This document shows positions 1 to 10,099 of a DNA stretch of 38,976 nt, piece by piece. The notes beneath the pieces were generated by a model that was not told the origin of the DNA, did not search any database, and saw only the letters and a list, made by a program, of their open reading frames with translations. The stretch is from NCBI GenBank assembly GCA_003427395.1, contig BFEA01000010.1, positions 343,775 to 382,750 on the forward strand. The letters run 5' to 3'. Position 1 is the stretch's first letter. Every line of letters starts with the position of its first letter. The position numbers were made by a program, and so were the translations under genes. This DNA comes from Chara braunii (lineage: Eukaryota; Streptophyta; Charophyceae; Charales; Characeae).

Positions 1-62
<62 letters not shown>
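1..62. repeat. TG/AG compound microsatellite
   Basis: About 24 bases of TG dinucleotides pass directly into about 38 bases of AG dinucleotides. A second AG run lies at about 206-225, just before a second copy of the sequence that follows this one. Short reading frames of Cys-Val or Arg-Glu repeats here are products of the simple sequence. Confidence 0.97.
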
Positions 63-64
<2 letters not shown>

Positions 65-313
65 TCTCTAACTACCTACAACCCACCCACCCCGCCATTA
101 AGTGTTGTGTCTGTACCAATCAGCTTCACATCTTATCTGCGGTCCGTCGGTACCCAAGGAGAAATGGGAAAAGTACTGCAGTGCGCGTGCGCTCGCTCGC
201 TCGCTGGAGAGAGAGAGAGAGAGAGTCTCTCTAACTACCTACGACCCACCCAGCCCCCATTAAGTGTCGTGTCTGTACCAATCAGCTTCACATCGTATCC
301 GTGGTCCATATCG
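63..313. repeat. Direct duplication of gag 3' tail (period 163)
   Basis: About 88 bp starting at 63 (TCTCTCTAACTACCTAC...) recurs at 226 with few changes, each copy preceded by an AG microsatellite. The second copy runs on into the gag gene on the minus strand; the first diverges near 150. The retroelement tail was therefore duplicated together with the microsatellite, probably by slippage or unequal exchange at the AG tracts. Confidence 0.85.
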
Positions 314-1750
314 CTATCCATATTAGAATAAATCAGTTGCACTTTTTCATCTTCCCGTCTAATATTGCAGAACCGTATAGTATGACCTTGTTTGTCACAG
401 TGTTGGCATATGGCGGTTCTCCAATCAAAACGGGTTCTCCTGCCCCCTTGGCTCCCTTGATTTCCTTGATTTCCCTGGCCTTGGGAGCCTTGGCTGTTCC
501 ATTGACCTCCTCGGCCACTGCCATTTTTGCCACGTCCCCTTCCACCGCCTCTCCCTCCATTCCCCGAATTACCCTGGCCTTGATTACCTCCACCGGCCAC
601 ACTATCCTGTGAACTAGGTGCGGGCGACGGAGGCGGTGCCATGGGTTAGGCCAGAGTGGCGGGATAACTTGGAGGCGGGATAAATTGGAGGCGGCCTACT
701 TGCTTGGGGCCCAGCGTATGGTACCGTTTGCCCAGACGGAGTTGGGCTTCCCAACGGTACAAAGGTGTTGTACATAGGCCATGGCCACTGCCCGAATGGT
801 GGTACCGCCACTTGCGAGGGTCCCGCACTACTTGACGGAGCCGACGCACTTGGTGATGCGACTACTACTGCTTGGGGCGCTTGCCCCTTTCCTGAGCCTT
901 GCCCCCTCGGGGTTAAATTGCGCTGCTTTCGTAGCGCCTTCGAGAGGTGTTGGGGTATTGGCTCTTCTTTTTCCCACTCCTCTTGGACGGCTTCCTCCAC
1001 CACTTAATCCTTTCCTTTCCTCTGGATTGCCGTCACTACTTTCTTTTGTATTACTTCGTCTTTTCCATAGCCCAACTCTACAAGTACGTCGGTGACGATC
1101 CTTCTTACTCCTGGGGTCCCAGACGTTGTGGCATCCCTTTCCTTTCTCTTACGCCTTTGCAGGCGCATTTGGTACTGCTCCACCTTGTCCAGGCTTCCTT
1201 CCTCTATTCCTTTATCAATGGTGGCCTAGGTGAGTTTCACACTTTCTCCTCCGTGGCTTGTTAGCTCCGCAGCCTCCGAGGCGGTGAGCAATCCCAAAAA
1301 TATGGCGCATTGCGCCTCCTCAAATATACCATGAACTTTCCTGGCCTTCTTTTTAAACTCTTGGGCGAAGGCTCCCACCATAGTAAAGTCGTCTCTGTTC
1401 ATGGCCTCTAGATCTGCCGTGGTCAACAGGTTGTCGCCCAACCTGTATTTCCTCTGCATTCCATCCCTAAACATCGCCCAACTACCATTGGCGGTGTCCA
1501 CAACCTTCCTCACTTCCTGATGATGCCCATGAAGCACGTACTTCAGAATTCGCTGGAACTTTACCTCGTCTGACAACCCCACCCTAGCCTGCTCGACCAG
1601 ATCCAACCAATCAGAGACCCGCTCTCCATTGAAGTGGAATGCATCAACCTTAGGAACGTTACTCGGCGCCCTTTCTCGCATGTCTAAGGCTTCGATGAGA
1701 TCATCGAGGGTCAGGACCTTCCCTGAACCGTCTGCTATGGCCCCCGACAT
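235..1750 (-). pseudogene. Ty3/gypsy-like gag polyprotein, broken
   Basis: This is a retrotransposon capsid/nucleocapsid gene read from 1750 downwards. The capsid-like part (1750-1226) has the usual short-helix pattern (FNGERVSDWLDLVEQAR, then a KYRLGD segment). An in-frame TAG replaces what looks like a Trp codon near 1223. The same frame continues through a basic segment, meets a TAA near 1006, and runs on as a Pro/Ser/Ala-rich stretch to about 650. A frameshift at about 650-700 then leads into an RGG/Asn/Gln-rich tail with a zinc knuckle of the exact C-x2-C-x4-H-x4-C type (CQHCDKQGHTIRFC), which in retroelements binds RNA. The gene ends abruptly at the AG microsatellite, so protease and pol are missing. 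Gag is well supported; the Ty3/gypsy placement rests on the zinc knuckle and the Asp-type primer site upstream. Confidence 0.8.
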
Positions 1751-2119
1751 CTCTGCGGGTTGTCCTTACTCGACTTTCCCTGTTTTAAGAAGAACACACC
1801 ACCTCATTCAACAGTCTGATCTTATCACATTCCACATCAGACCGCTGCTATAGCTAACCCATGGTCCAAGCCTAACAGGTCCTACCCCATTTCCACTCCC
1901 ATAGAACTTTAACTTAATAAACCCCGTTTTTCCCTATAGGGTTTCCCTTATGATTTTCCAACCCATGCAATCAATCAAATCAAAGAAACTTAATAGTGAA
2001 GCTCCTTTATTATCATTAGCCTAGCAAGAGCTTACGTACTCCAATTTTCCTTATATGCCTATTTTCTCTCAATCTTATACCCGGATGTCGTTTCACCAGG
2101 GACAACGGCAGGCTTCCGT
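1751..2119 (-). other. Untranslated leader between PBS and gag
   Basis: No gene is seen here. By position it is the 5' leader of the minus-strand retroelement, between the primer binding site and the gag start at 1750. It is AT-rich in the middle (about 1900-2050). Confidence 0.45.
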
Positions 2120-2139
2120 TATCGCCGGCAATGGCGCCA
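2120..2139 (-). other. Primer binding site, tRNA-Asp type
   Basis: Read on the minus strand this is TGGCGCCATTGCCGGCGAT, very close to the TGGCGCC(G)TTGCCGGGGA primer site known from many plant Ty3/gypsy elements primed by tRNA-Asp. It lies two bases inside a candidate LTR end (...TTGACA) and about 370 bases upstream of the gag start, as expected for a 5' LTR - PBS - gag order. It differs from the usual site at two or three positions. Confidence 0.7.
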
Positions 2140-2141
2140 CC

Positions 2142-2870
2142 TGTCAAGCGCATCGGTTCGGCACCGCACAACGCAGCGCGGGACCCTCCCGACCGCGTCA
2201 CGTAGGAGTTGGTCTTAATCCTCGTTGCAAATGTATATGGAGCTTCCACAGGCCGCTAGTTCGTACGACAGGATAGGGCCTACATAAGGCACGACTTACC
2301 TCCACCTTGCGGGAGCTGTCACCTCCCTTCGGTGGGCGTAACCCCGCCGAGCTACCAGTCCACAATACGAAAGCTAATCAGGTGCAATCGCAGAGGTGGA
2401 CCAGGCGAGGGCATTTCTCGTACGCTGTAGCATAGGGGGTACGCGCGGTATTACGCATGTATCGGACCCGCATGAGAACCGACATCTTGGGGGGCTGAGG
2501 TCCCAAGCGCGACTCGTCGCTGGTCGACTAGGACGCATCCCACACTCCACGCACACACTACTATGACAAAATAATAATAAAAATAAAAGCACATCCACAC
2601 ACACATACATATACATATACAGAATGACACTGAACAAACAACGCGACAACACTCCTAGTCCCTTAGCAGCCATCCCATAACTTTCCAACGAGGAAATCAG
2701 GTATGCGTCTCGCGCGAGACTTTGTATAAAACCGCGCGAATGTAGGGCTAACTCATATCGACTAGCAATGCATAAATACGCAAGCAGTCGCAATGATGTC
2801 GTACTATGTAGTGCTCATAATCAAGCGGTCCCTCGTGGATCCGAGTACCGCTTATGACACTCAAGTGTCA
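2142..2870 (-). mobile_element. Candidate 5' LTR of the minus-strand element
   Basis: The inner end is fixed by the primer binding site; on the minus strand the LTR ends ...TTGACA at 2142. The outer end is proposed at 2870, where the minus strand reads TGACACTTGAGTGTCATAAG. That gives about 729 bp bounded by TG and CA. No second LTR lies in the window for comparison, so the outer boundary is a guess from the TG terminus. Small open frames inside are not convincing genes. Confidence 0.4.
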
Positions 2871-3430
2871 GACTCAAAGAATCATAAAGGCTTGCCCTTT
2901 CACGATATTGCACGGCTGAAGGAATAGCCGCGCGGCCGCCGCGACACCTCTGGCTTTTAGGCTGAGTGTCTCAGCAGGCAGGGCAAATAGGCTCTGCGCG
3001 GGGGGAGATCCCTTCCAAGGAGAGTCTAGGGCCTGGGATTTCCTGCACAAGGACCTCAAATCCAAGCCCATGACCAACGTTCGACTAATAAATCTTCCTT
3101 TTTCAATCTCAACCCTAATTAATCCCCTAAGCGTGGGCCCTCTCAGGCCACGCGAACACCCAACATAGGTACATACGCATATACATGTAAATGGGAGTAA
3201 GTATGTGACGTGCACTTCTCACAATCGCAGTGGGACTCCTCACAACCATATATATATATGTGTGATCGCAGGCAGTCAAATCCAAAATCTGAACCATAGA
3301 TCATACCTGCAATCACACCAAAGAGTCAACAAAGTCCACGCACTACACGAAGTCAACTCCAACCAATCTCTATACACATACCCCTTGCTTCAGCCATGCA
3401 AACCATAATTAAATACTCAGTACCTTCGTT
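2871..3430. other. No gene seen
   Basis: This lies between the candidate LTR and repeat R1. It has a short AT/GT dinucleotide tract near 3248-3263 and nothing recognisable as coding. Confidence 0.6.
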
Positions 3431-3563
3431 AAATGGCCATTCTATAAAAGTTCGGGTGAAAACCTTGATAAAACAACAAAGATCATCAGGGCTAAAGCCT
3501 TTTAGGTTTAGTATTGAGGATGAATTGGAGTCGAGTCGTAGACCGACGAATTGGCAACCGACG

Positions 3564-3602
3564 TGTTATCAGTGATAACAGAAGGTGATCCTTGTAGGAT
3601 CA
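3564..3602. repeat. Twin palindromes conserved in R1 and R2
   Basis: TGTTATCA-G-TGATAACA (3564-3580) is followed six bases later by TGATCCT-TGT-AGGATCA (3586-3602). R2 has the same pair on the opposite strand at 24964-24980 and 24943-24959, with changed loop bases and intact stems. Confidence 0.85.
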
Positions 3603-3869
3603 AGTTGAATCTAGTCCTGATTTCGAATCAAACGTTCAAGAGGACCTGTAACACAAGACAGGCCAATCCCAAGCTAAATCTATGAGTCCAAATCGAGAGT
3701 AATTTCCATATCACGATTTCACCAAGAATCATCTACTTAACTAATCCTAAGTCTACCCCTAAGTCAGTGCCTAAAGAAAAGGTGGACCTTTGACAAAATT
3801 TCCTTTATATAAAGTGGATTGCCCAGACCTGCCGCCTGTCATAATATAATCTTCCTCTAAACTAAGAAA

Positions 3870-4390
3870 ATTTCGGCAGTGCTTCCCGTAGGAAAAGTGC
3901 CTTTCCAGAGTTTATAATAACCCAAAAATCAAACTTCAATTCTGGAAAGTCAAATTGTGTCTAACTCCTTGAACTAGTAAACATTTGGGCAGCACTTCCT
4001 TTAGCAAGGTAGTCCTCCCATATTTATACTAAGTTAGATATGAACTGAGAAACAAAACCTGAGTTCAACTAAGATAAAATTTAACTAACTCCTTAGATTT
4101 GTAGAAATTTCGGCAGCGCATCCCGTAGAGAAAGTGTTATTCCAAGATTTATACAAAGCTAGTTCAGAATCTAAAAAAGGACTTTGACTTCTCAAAGTCC
4201 AATTTTGTCTAACTCCCTGAATTAGCAAAAGTTTGGGCAACACTCCCTTTAGAAAAGGAGGTTTTCCAGAAGTTTACTAAGCCAAAAAGTTGGAAAAACC
4301 GGATTTGAAAAAGACAAGATGTGACTAACTCCTTGGTTTTGTAGAAATTTTGGCAGCGCGTCCTGTAGAGAAAGTGGCTTACCAAAATTT
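3870..4390. repeat. Alternating A/B tandem repeat, ~120-bp units
   Basis: Five degenerate units can be counted from the GGCA(G) core at 3875, 3988, 4112, 4236 and 4352, spaced 113, 124, 124 and 116 bp. Two subtypes alternate. Units 1, 3 and 5 contain TTTCGGCAGCGC-like cores with TCCCGTAG; units 2 and 4 contain TTTGGGCAGCAC-like cores with CCTTTAG. Each unit carries CTAACTCCTT near its end. The higher-order period is about 240 bp. Confidence 0.8.
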
Positions 4391-4396
4391 ATACAA

Positions 4397-4640
4397 GACC
4401 AAAGTATAACAAAAGATCCTAGAAAATGCAGAAATTGACCTAAGGAAAATAAACTTAGCTCAGAAACAAGACCAAAGTATAACAAAAGATCCCAAAAAGT
4501 GCAGAAATTGAACTTAGCTCAGAAAATGCAGGAATAGAAACTAACTCCTATGGCTATACCAAAAAGTGCAGAAATTGACCTAAGTTAAATAAACTTAGCT
4601 CAGAAAATGCAGGAATAGAAACTAACTCCTATGGCTATAG
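4397..4640. repeat. Nested tandem duplications
   Basis: GACCAAAGTATAACAAAAGA occurs at 4397 and 4470. The segment from AACTTAGCTCAGAAAATGCA through TAACTCCTATGGCTATA occurs at 4511 and 4592. These are overlapping duplications with periods of about 73 and 81 bp. Confidence 0.85.
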
Positions 4641-4828
4641 CACCTGGCGAGCAACTAAAGCAACTACCTATCAAACTGAAACTCTGACTAAGTAGTAGTC
4701 GCACTCAGTCTCATGCAGGCCAAACCACAAAAGTAAGTACTCTCACCATCCCAAAGTCAACTTATCAAACAATAGTTCGTAGTCTCTCAATGACTTATCC
4801 CTTTATACCCAGCTTACATAGGGCATAA

Positions 4829-5485
4829 AGCTAGACCACCCAAACTTATGGAACATGTCTAGCTCAACCATCAAGTATACACAAACACAGGGAACAACAA
4901 CTTTTCTCTTGTTTGAGCAAATGACCAGGCCACCCTAATCGCCCTGAAATGTTTAAATATCCATGATTTATATAATTCTTTTTACTTGGTCTTTTGAGGT
5001 AACATATAATTGAACCGATCATCTTTAGCTCAAGATTCTGTCTGCCCCTTTGCACCACAAGTTATTCTTAATTAGTACTCTCTTCAGTTGGTGATAAGCT
5101 ATAGTCAGACCACCCAAACTTATGGAACACTGTCTGACTGGCCTGTTCATAGATAGAATAGTAGTGAAGTATAGCCAAACTTCTGGTTCCCGCATGTGCG
5201 AGGCGTTGGACCAAGACCACCCAAACTTATGGAACATGTCTTGGTCCTCAGCCTGGTTTATTTCTTCTAAAACCAAAGCAGGAAGAGGTTGAGCCACCCA
5301 AGCTTATGGAACATGCTCAAACCTCCTCGTTCAGGAACTAAAGAAACTGACAAAAACCCAAAGTAAACAAGGCGACCAAGTCACCCAAACTTATGGAACA
5401 TGCTTGGTCCCTGAAAAGTCATTCACAGTTAGCCCTCACAAGTCAGAGCAACCAGACCACCCAAACTTATGGAACATGTCTGGTT
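4829..5485. repeat. Six hairpins, one shared loop, different stems
   Basis: Each hairpin has the loop CACCCAAACTTATGGAACAT (20 nt; 21 in the second; one base changed in the fourth) flanked by a perfect or near-perfect stem. Positions and 5' arms are: 4829-4864 AGCTAGAC; 5103-5139 AGTCAGAC; 5208-5247 GGACCAAGAC (10 bp); 5285-5325 GAGG+TTGAGC with one bulge; 5374-5409 GACCAAGT with one G.T pair; 5450-5485 AACCAGAC. The 3' arm is the matching complement in every case. A degenerate seventh copy lies near 5513-5550. Different stems around an invariant loop mean that pairing, not stem sequence, is preserved. Whether this acts in RNA or in DNA cannot be seen. Confidence 0.92.
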
Positions 5486-6130
5486 CTCCAGGCAATTTAA
5501 AATAAACATAGCATTGCGCCTCCCCAAACTTTTAGAGACTTGCCCAGCCTTTGATAGACCCAGTCAAACTTAAACAATACTGCCTTTCTCCCATTCTTCC
5601 CCCACATGCAATCCCATAATTTGCTTCCAGTCAACCAATAAAATTGAAACTGACATTTCACATACTTTCCTTTCCTTTGTCTGGTTTGTCCTGAAAGTCA
5701 AACTGAAAAAGTCAAAGTAAAGGGCATGCAGTATATATCACAAGAAATACGGATAAGGGTTATAATTGGGTTTCTAGAAGGGAAGCAATGATTACCTCTT
5801 AGTTCCCTGCCTCCAGAACCCCTCCTGAGTTTCGGCAGAGCTCCCGCAATCGGTGGGCTAACTCCCCATAGAGTCTTGCTGCGGTCCTACGGGTTGCAAT
5901 CCTGCCTGCCACCTTCCTCTCAGATTAGGACTACATTTGGAGCTAGAATGATAGAAAGAGAAAGTTTAAGTCTTTCAGATCCAAGGAGGGTGCGCTCAGA
6001 CTTGTGTGAGAGGGCCTTGTTATCTTCAAGCGCCTGAGGGCCCCGCAATGATGGTCAGGTACGCAGCTGCCAGTCAAACCGAAGTCAACTGTTTACGCAA
6101 CCCCTTCTGATGACCTCCCAAATCGCAGTA

Positions 6131-7439
6131 CTGCAATAGCGAGGTCCAACTAGCCCTACAACGGCTATGGTGTGCACAGGCACCGACTATGCAGCCCCCA
6201 CCGAGCTCTGGTCAGTATCCGACCCACAGCAGAGCTCACACTACTTCAATCCGCAGTGTAAGCAACATACTGACCAACAGATAAGTATGTAATCTTGCCC
6301 TTCGCTCCTTGCTTCTCCATGCGGCAGAAATGAGCAACGCTCCGGCCAACGAGTAGCCCTTCACTCTGGTAGCCAGCCTTCTTCCCTTCAGACACCAATC
6401 ATCATTCAACGCACCACACGTTGTACACCACGATAGTACCCCACCTATATAACTCTAATCAGCTGCGTTTGGACAAAGCCTGTCGCTAATGCCCAACAAC
6501 AATAACAAAATACTAAAAGCACAACAGGTTCCGAGTACCAGCGCACACCAACAGAGGTGACTGTAAACAGCGAAGCCCAACTGCTCGGTGGCCAGTGAAC
6601 TTGGTGAGCACAGCCAACAACGGGGTCCGACAGTTCGTACTTTGTTAACCACGACATACAACGCACTTGGCCAGCAGATCGACCTTCAACCCACAATTAG
6701 CCTTACGACACTCGTTCGACAGTATGAGCAGTGTATCAACACTCTTGATAGTTAATACACCCATGGTTTGCCCCCTCCCACTACTTCATATAACGGGTTG
6801 AGCAACCAGTTCGTCTGCAGTCGTCCGCACACTCTTGCTAATGCGGCAAGCGACCCTGGAGCAAACCTCCGCTAGAGTTTGTGCCAAGCGTACTGCAGTT
6901 AGTCACCGTAGCTCCCTTCTTTATTCTCGTATTGCCAAGACAAACGGTGGCCCCGTTCCCGCACATGCATACGCAGCCAGACAGACAGCAGCTCCGCGCT
7001 TTGGTTAAATAAGCACGACCGTAGTGAACCTCTCAGCTCAAATTCGGCTAAGCATGCCCCTCCGAAAAGTGCAATCCACCCGGCCAATTGGCAAGCCTTC
7101 GATCCCTCTGTTCACTTCTACGCTACTCGGTTCGGGAGGTGGATGGCGTCCCGATCAGCAGGTAAGTTTTTACTCCTGTTAGTCGCCAAGTTTTTACTCC
7201 CGTTAGTCGCCCTCTTGTCATTACATCTGATATACGTTGGCCAACGAGTGAGTCCCCAGTCTTGCTACTCACTTCTCCGCTATTCTGAACACAACGTCAG
7301 AACGGATCTTCCTTGAAAACACAGAAGTATACACTGCCGCCCCACTGTGTACCGCTGCGCCCACTTTCATACCAAGAAATCCGATGAATCTTCTGCTAAA
7401 ACGGGGGTGGGTGCTCTCTAAAGTCTCTAGGTCACTCTT
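6131..7439. other. No gene seen; small tandem duplication
   Basis: No convincing coding region or recognised element. The only structure noted is a 24-bp tandem duplication, AAGTTTTTACTCC(T/C)GTTAGTCGCC, at 7164-7211. Confidence 0.6.
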
Positions 7440-8650
7440 TCACCCGAGGTGCAGCCATGGGTTATCGTACCCCCTAATCCGCATCCCCACTGCCAAATCC
7501 GACCGTATCAGCGGATTCGCCCTCCTGCAGATCCCCTACTCCGATGCTTCCCTCACTTGATTCCGTCCAGATTCGCACGAGATCTACATCTCCTACTTCG
7601 CCATGCCCCTTTTTCTCGATACCACCGCGCACCTTCTTTTCTATTAGCTTGATCCCTAGTGGCTCATTACTAGAACTAACCGCAGATTTAAAGTCGCCAT
7701 GCCTCAAAAACTCATATTAGGCCCCAGTCTTACTTGATTTCATCAAGAATCGAGTAACATCTCGATTCCTCACTCTCATCGATTCTTTCTTCCACCATAG
7801 CTTGTCGCACAACTTCCCTTCCTAACTCCCCCTACACTACTCCCCGTCTCTTACCTGATTCTATGAAGTTCTACGCATTCCACCACCTCCTCGCTATGTC
7901 CCCGCTCGTCACTCACCACCTCTGTCTTCGACCGTACCCGACGTGCAATCTCGCCCATGTTCGTTTTTCTTTTATCCAATCCGATCCCTTCCTACGCAGC
8001 TAGCGCACCGGGCACAAAGTTTCTTTCCGACTCGCGTTGTCTTTCTTATCTGTCCTCCACCTCGTCTTCCTATCACCCCACTGTCCTGCCCCGCCTTAGT
8101 GTCCGTCGCGGCTGCTAGCGCAGTCTAGCCGGTCGCACCTCGGTGTCCGTCGCGGCTGCTAGCGCAGTCTAGCCGGTCGCACCTCGTTTACTACTCCTTC
8201 CCGACTAGTGCTGTTTTCCAGTAGCGGTCGACTGTGCAGCGACATTCCCTTAATAATTGTCCAGCTGCCCCACAACGGCCGATTGCCTTAGGGAAGCTCG
8301 GAAACGGCAGGCGCAGCAGCCCAAAAGTCTATTGCCCGGGTGCTCAGCTCCCGGCGAAGCATGCTGCACGGTCGTGTCTCAACAGTTCATGTCGTGGTGT
8401 CGTTGGTTCCGTGTGCCTACTGGGCCTATCGCGCCTGTGGCCAGTTTGGCCCCAAACCCGTGACTACCTGGGCCTATTCCACCCTCCCGTGGGTCCCGCA
8501 ATGGCCTTGGTGGTGGTAGTAGGTATCCAAATGAGAACTTTGAAGATCGAGGTGGAGGAGATTCCACAGGCGAGCTAGGCACTTGGCACAGCTGCGCGCT
8601 TCCTCACTGTGCCCTGGATTGCTGCCTGCCTCCTCTAGCCCCGACGGGAA
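7440..8650 (+). repeat. 1.2 kb dispersed repeat, partner of 20570-21600
   Basis: Two anchor segments match the reverse complement of 20570-21600 in the same order and at similar distance. One is ATGCCTCAAAA near 7700 followed by a segment rich in TCGATT motifs. The other is a ~60-bp block near 8507-8568 (GTGGTGGTAGTAGG...TTGAAGATCGAGGTGGAG). The material between has diverged. Reading frames are short and not conserved between copies. Class unknown. Confidence 0.5.
8101..8188. repeat. 44-bp tandem duplication
   Basis: GTCCGTCGCGGCTGCTAGCG through GTCGCACCTCG appears twice with period 44 and no differences, so the duplication is recent. Confidence 0.95.
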
Positions 8651-9900
8651 TGCCCACTCAAGCCCCTTTCGCGACAGTTAGCGGTTGACGGACGGTGCAC
8701 TCGACGACGGTCCCCGCCGCTGAGGTGTCCTTTGCGTCGTGGGTCAAATCACCCACTAGCTCGTATGCATGTTCAAAGTGAGTAGTATAGGAACATTTCG
8801 TCAACACCTCGACATGTCGGGATCCGTACGGGCTTGTCAAAAGGAGGCGTGCGCTCAAGGTGCTTGACCGTCGTGACGACCTTTAAACCCAGGCGTCGTA
8901 TCCGAGTCAATGAACGCCTGATCATAAAAATAATACCCGCCGCCGCTTGATCTCGTTCCCTGAATCTCTCAAACGAAAGCTCGCCACCATAACCAAGAGC
9001 ACTAGGGCCAAGGCCGAGCGTAGCTTTTACGAACACCTAGATAAGCGGACTTGGCGCGACACGTAGCTCTATCGAAACGTCCTCAAAATCACATTGTTGT
9101 CGACGCCGTTCTCCATACATACGCCTAGGTCCCAGGCAAGCGTATCGATCAAGAGACATAATCTTTTTAGTCCCAATTTAATCAAAAATAAAGAAATTCG
9201 ACCGACGATCACCTGCGCCTCAAACCTGCGAGCCCACACACTCTCTACTCTGGTCAACCATCTTGTGAAACGTCAATCACAGACGCGGCCGCACCCTCGC
9301 ACGAAATACTTAAATTTTAAACCAAGCCTATTTCCTGTCACTTACAAAAACCAGGGTGGATACCCTTGTAAGGGTATTCGCACTGACACCGGTCCCCGGT
9401 CTTATGAATCTTTTATTTTGATTCGGAATAGCAGAGAAGCATGCAAATAATAATCATAGAATTCTGATATGTCATGCATGCATCAATTTTGCCAATTTAC
9501 TAGATTTTGAAACTGTGACAGGATCATCAGACGAAGGCGGAGTAGACGGTGCAAGACTGACTGACTCGAGCAATGACAAGGGTAAATGATCATGTGAGAG
9601 AAGAGGAGAGCTCTTTATCGCATGAAGGCCACAAATGAACAAACAAATCATAGAACCATTGTCACTATAGTCAGCCCTCTCTCTCATCTCTGAAGGTCAT
9701 ATCGTACTCGGAGATTAGACAATGGTTAGTATGTTGTCCAATGATCCTTGAGTGACTCCACATAGTGCTGACCTGTACTTGAGAGAAGGTCTGCTGCGGT
9801 TTGTATCTGATGATTGTGCTCAAGTTATCTTGTCCTGAGTCCGTTGTCCTCAAAATACTTATTGATCTTGAGACTACTTACTTATCACATGATCGGTCTT
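8651..9900. other. No gene seen; short palindrome at 9360
   Basis: Open frames of up to about 118 codons occur on both strands but none resembles a known protein. The palindrome ATACCCTT-GT-AAGGGTAT at 9360-9377 matches the core of a longer palindrome at 20039-20064. Confidence 0.5.
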
Positions 9901-9904
9901 ACTG

Positions 9905-10090
9905 AATACTAATGACACTCACTGTGTTGGCCTTGCTTTCACCAGGAGAGCCTGCTATGACCAACACTATTGCTGTTGTCATTGAGATTGTTTGTTGTGA
10001 CCAACATCGTTGCTGCTACCATCGGGATCTGCTGTGGCCAACATTGTCACTGCTGTCACCGGAACTATCCGCTGTGACTCGACTACATCT
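9905..10090. repeat. ~40-bp degenerate tandem repeat
   Basis: Units built on GCTGTGACCAAC(A) followed by TTGCTGCT and TCACCGG recur at about 9950, 9990, 10028 and 10068, with spacing 37-40 bp. The 70-codon open frame across it is explained by the repeat. Confidence 0.75.
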
Positions 10091-10099
10091 CTTGGAAAC

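Larger units (their letters stand above)
3430..6130 (+). repeat. Unclassified 2.7 kb repeat, copy R1
   Basis: This whole stretch aligns, in opposite orientation, with about 22540-25130 (R2). Conserved landmarks in order are the twin palindromes at 3564-3602, a ~120-bp tandem array (3870-4390), a nested duplication (4397-4640), hairpins with a common loop (4829-5485), and a final segment with the word CTCCCGCAATCG near 5840 and a GCCTGAGGGCCC block near 6026. No protein-coding frame is conserved between the two copies. It could be a long LTR, a non-autonomous element or a non-coding transcription unit; I do not recognise the family. Confidence 0.75.

Noticed and set aside
4829-5485. Regularly recurring loop considered as a CRISPR-like array
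   Set aside because: Spacing is irregular, the context is a eukaryotic repeat, and the flanks are self-complementary stems, not spacers.
8773-9036. 87-codon minus-strand frame starting MFVKATLGLG
   Set aside because: Composition is plausible but no homology or splice or start context supports it.
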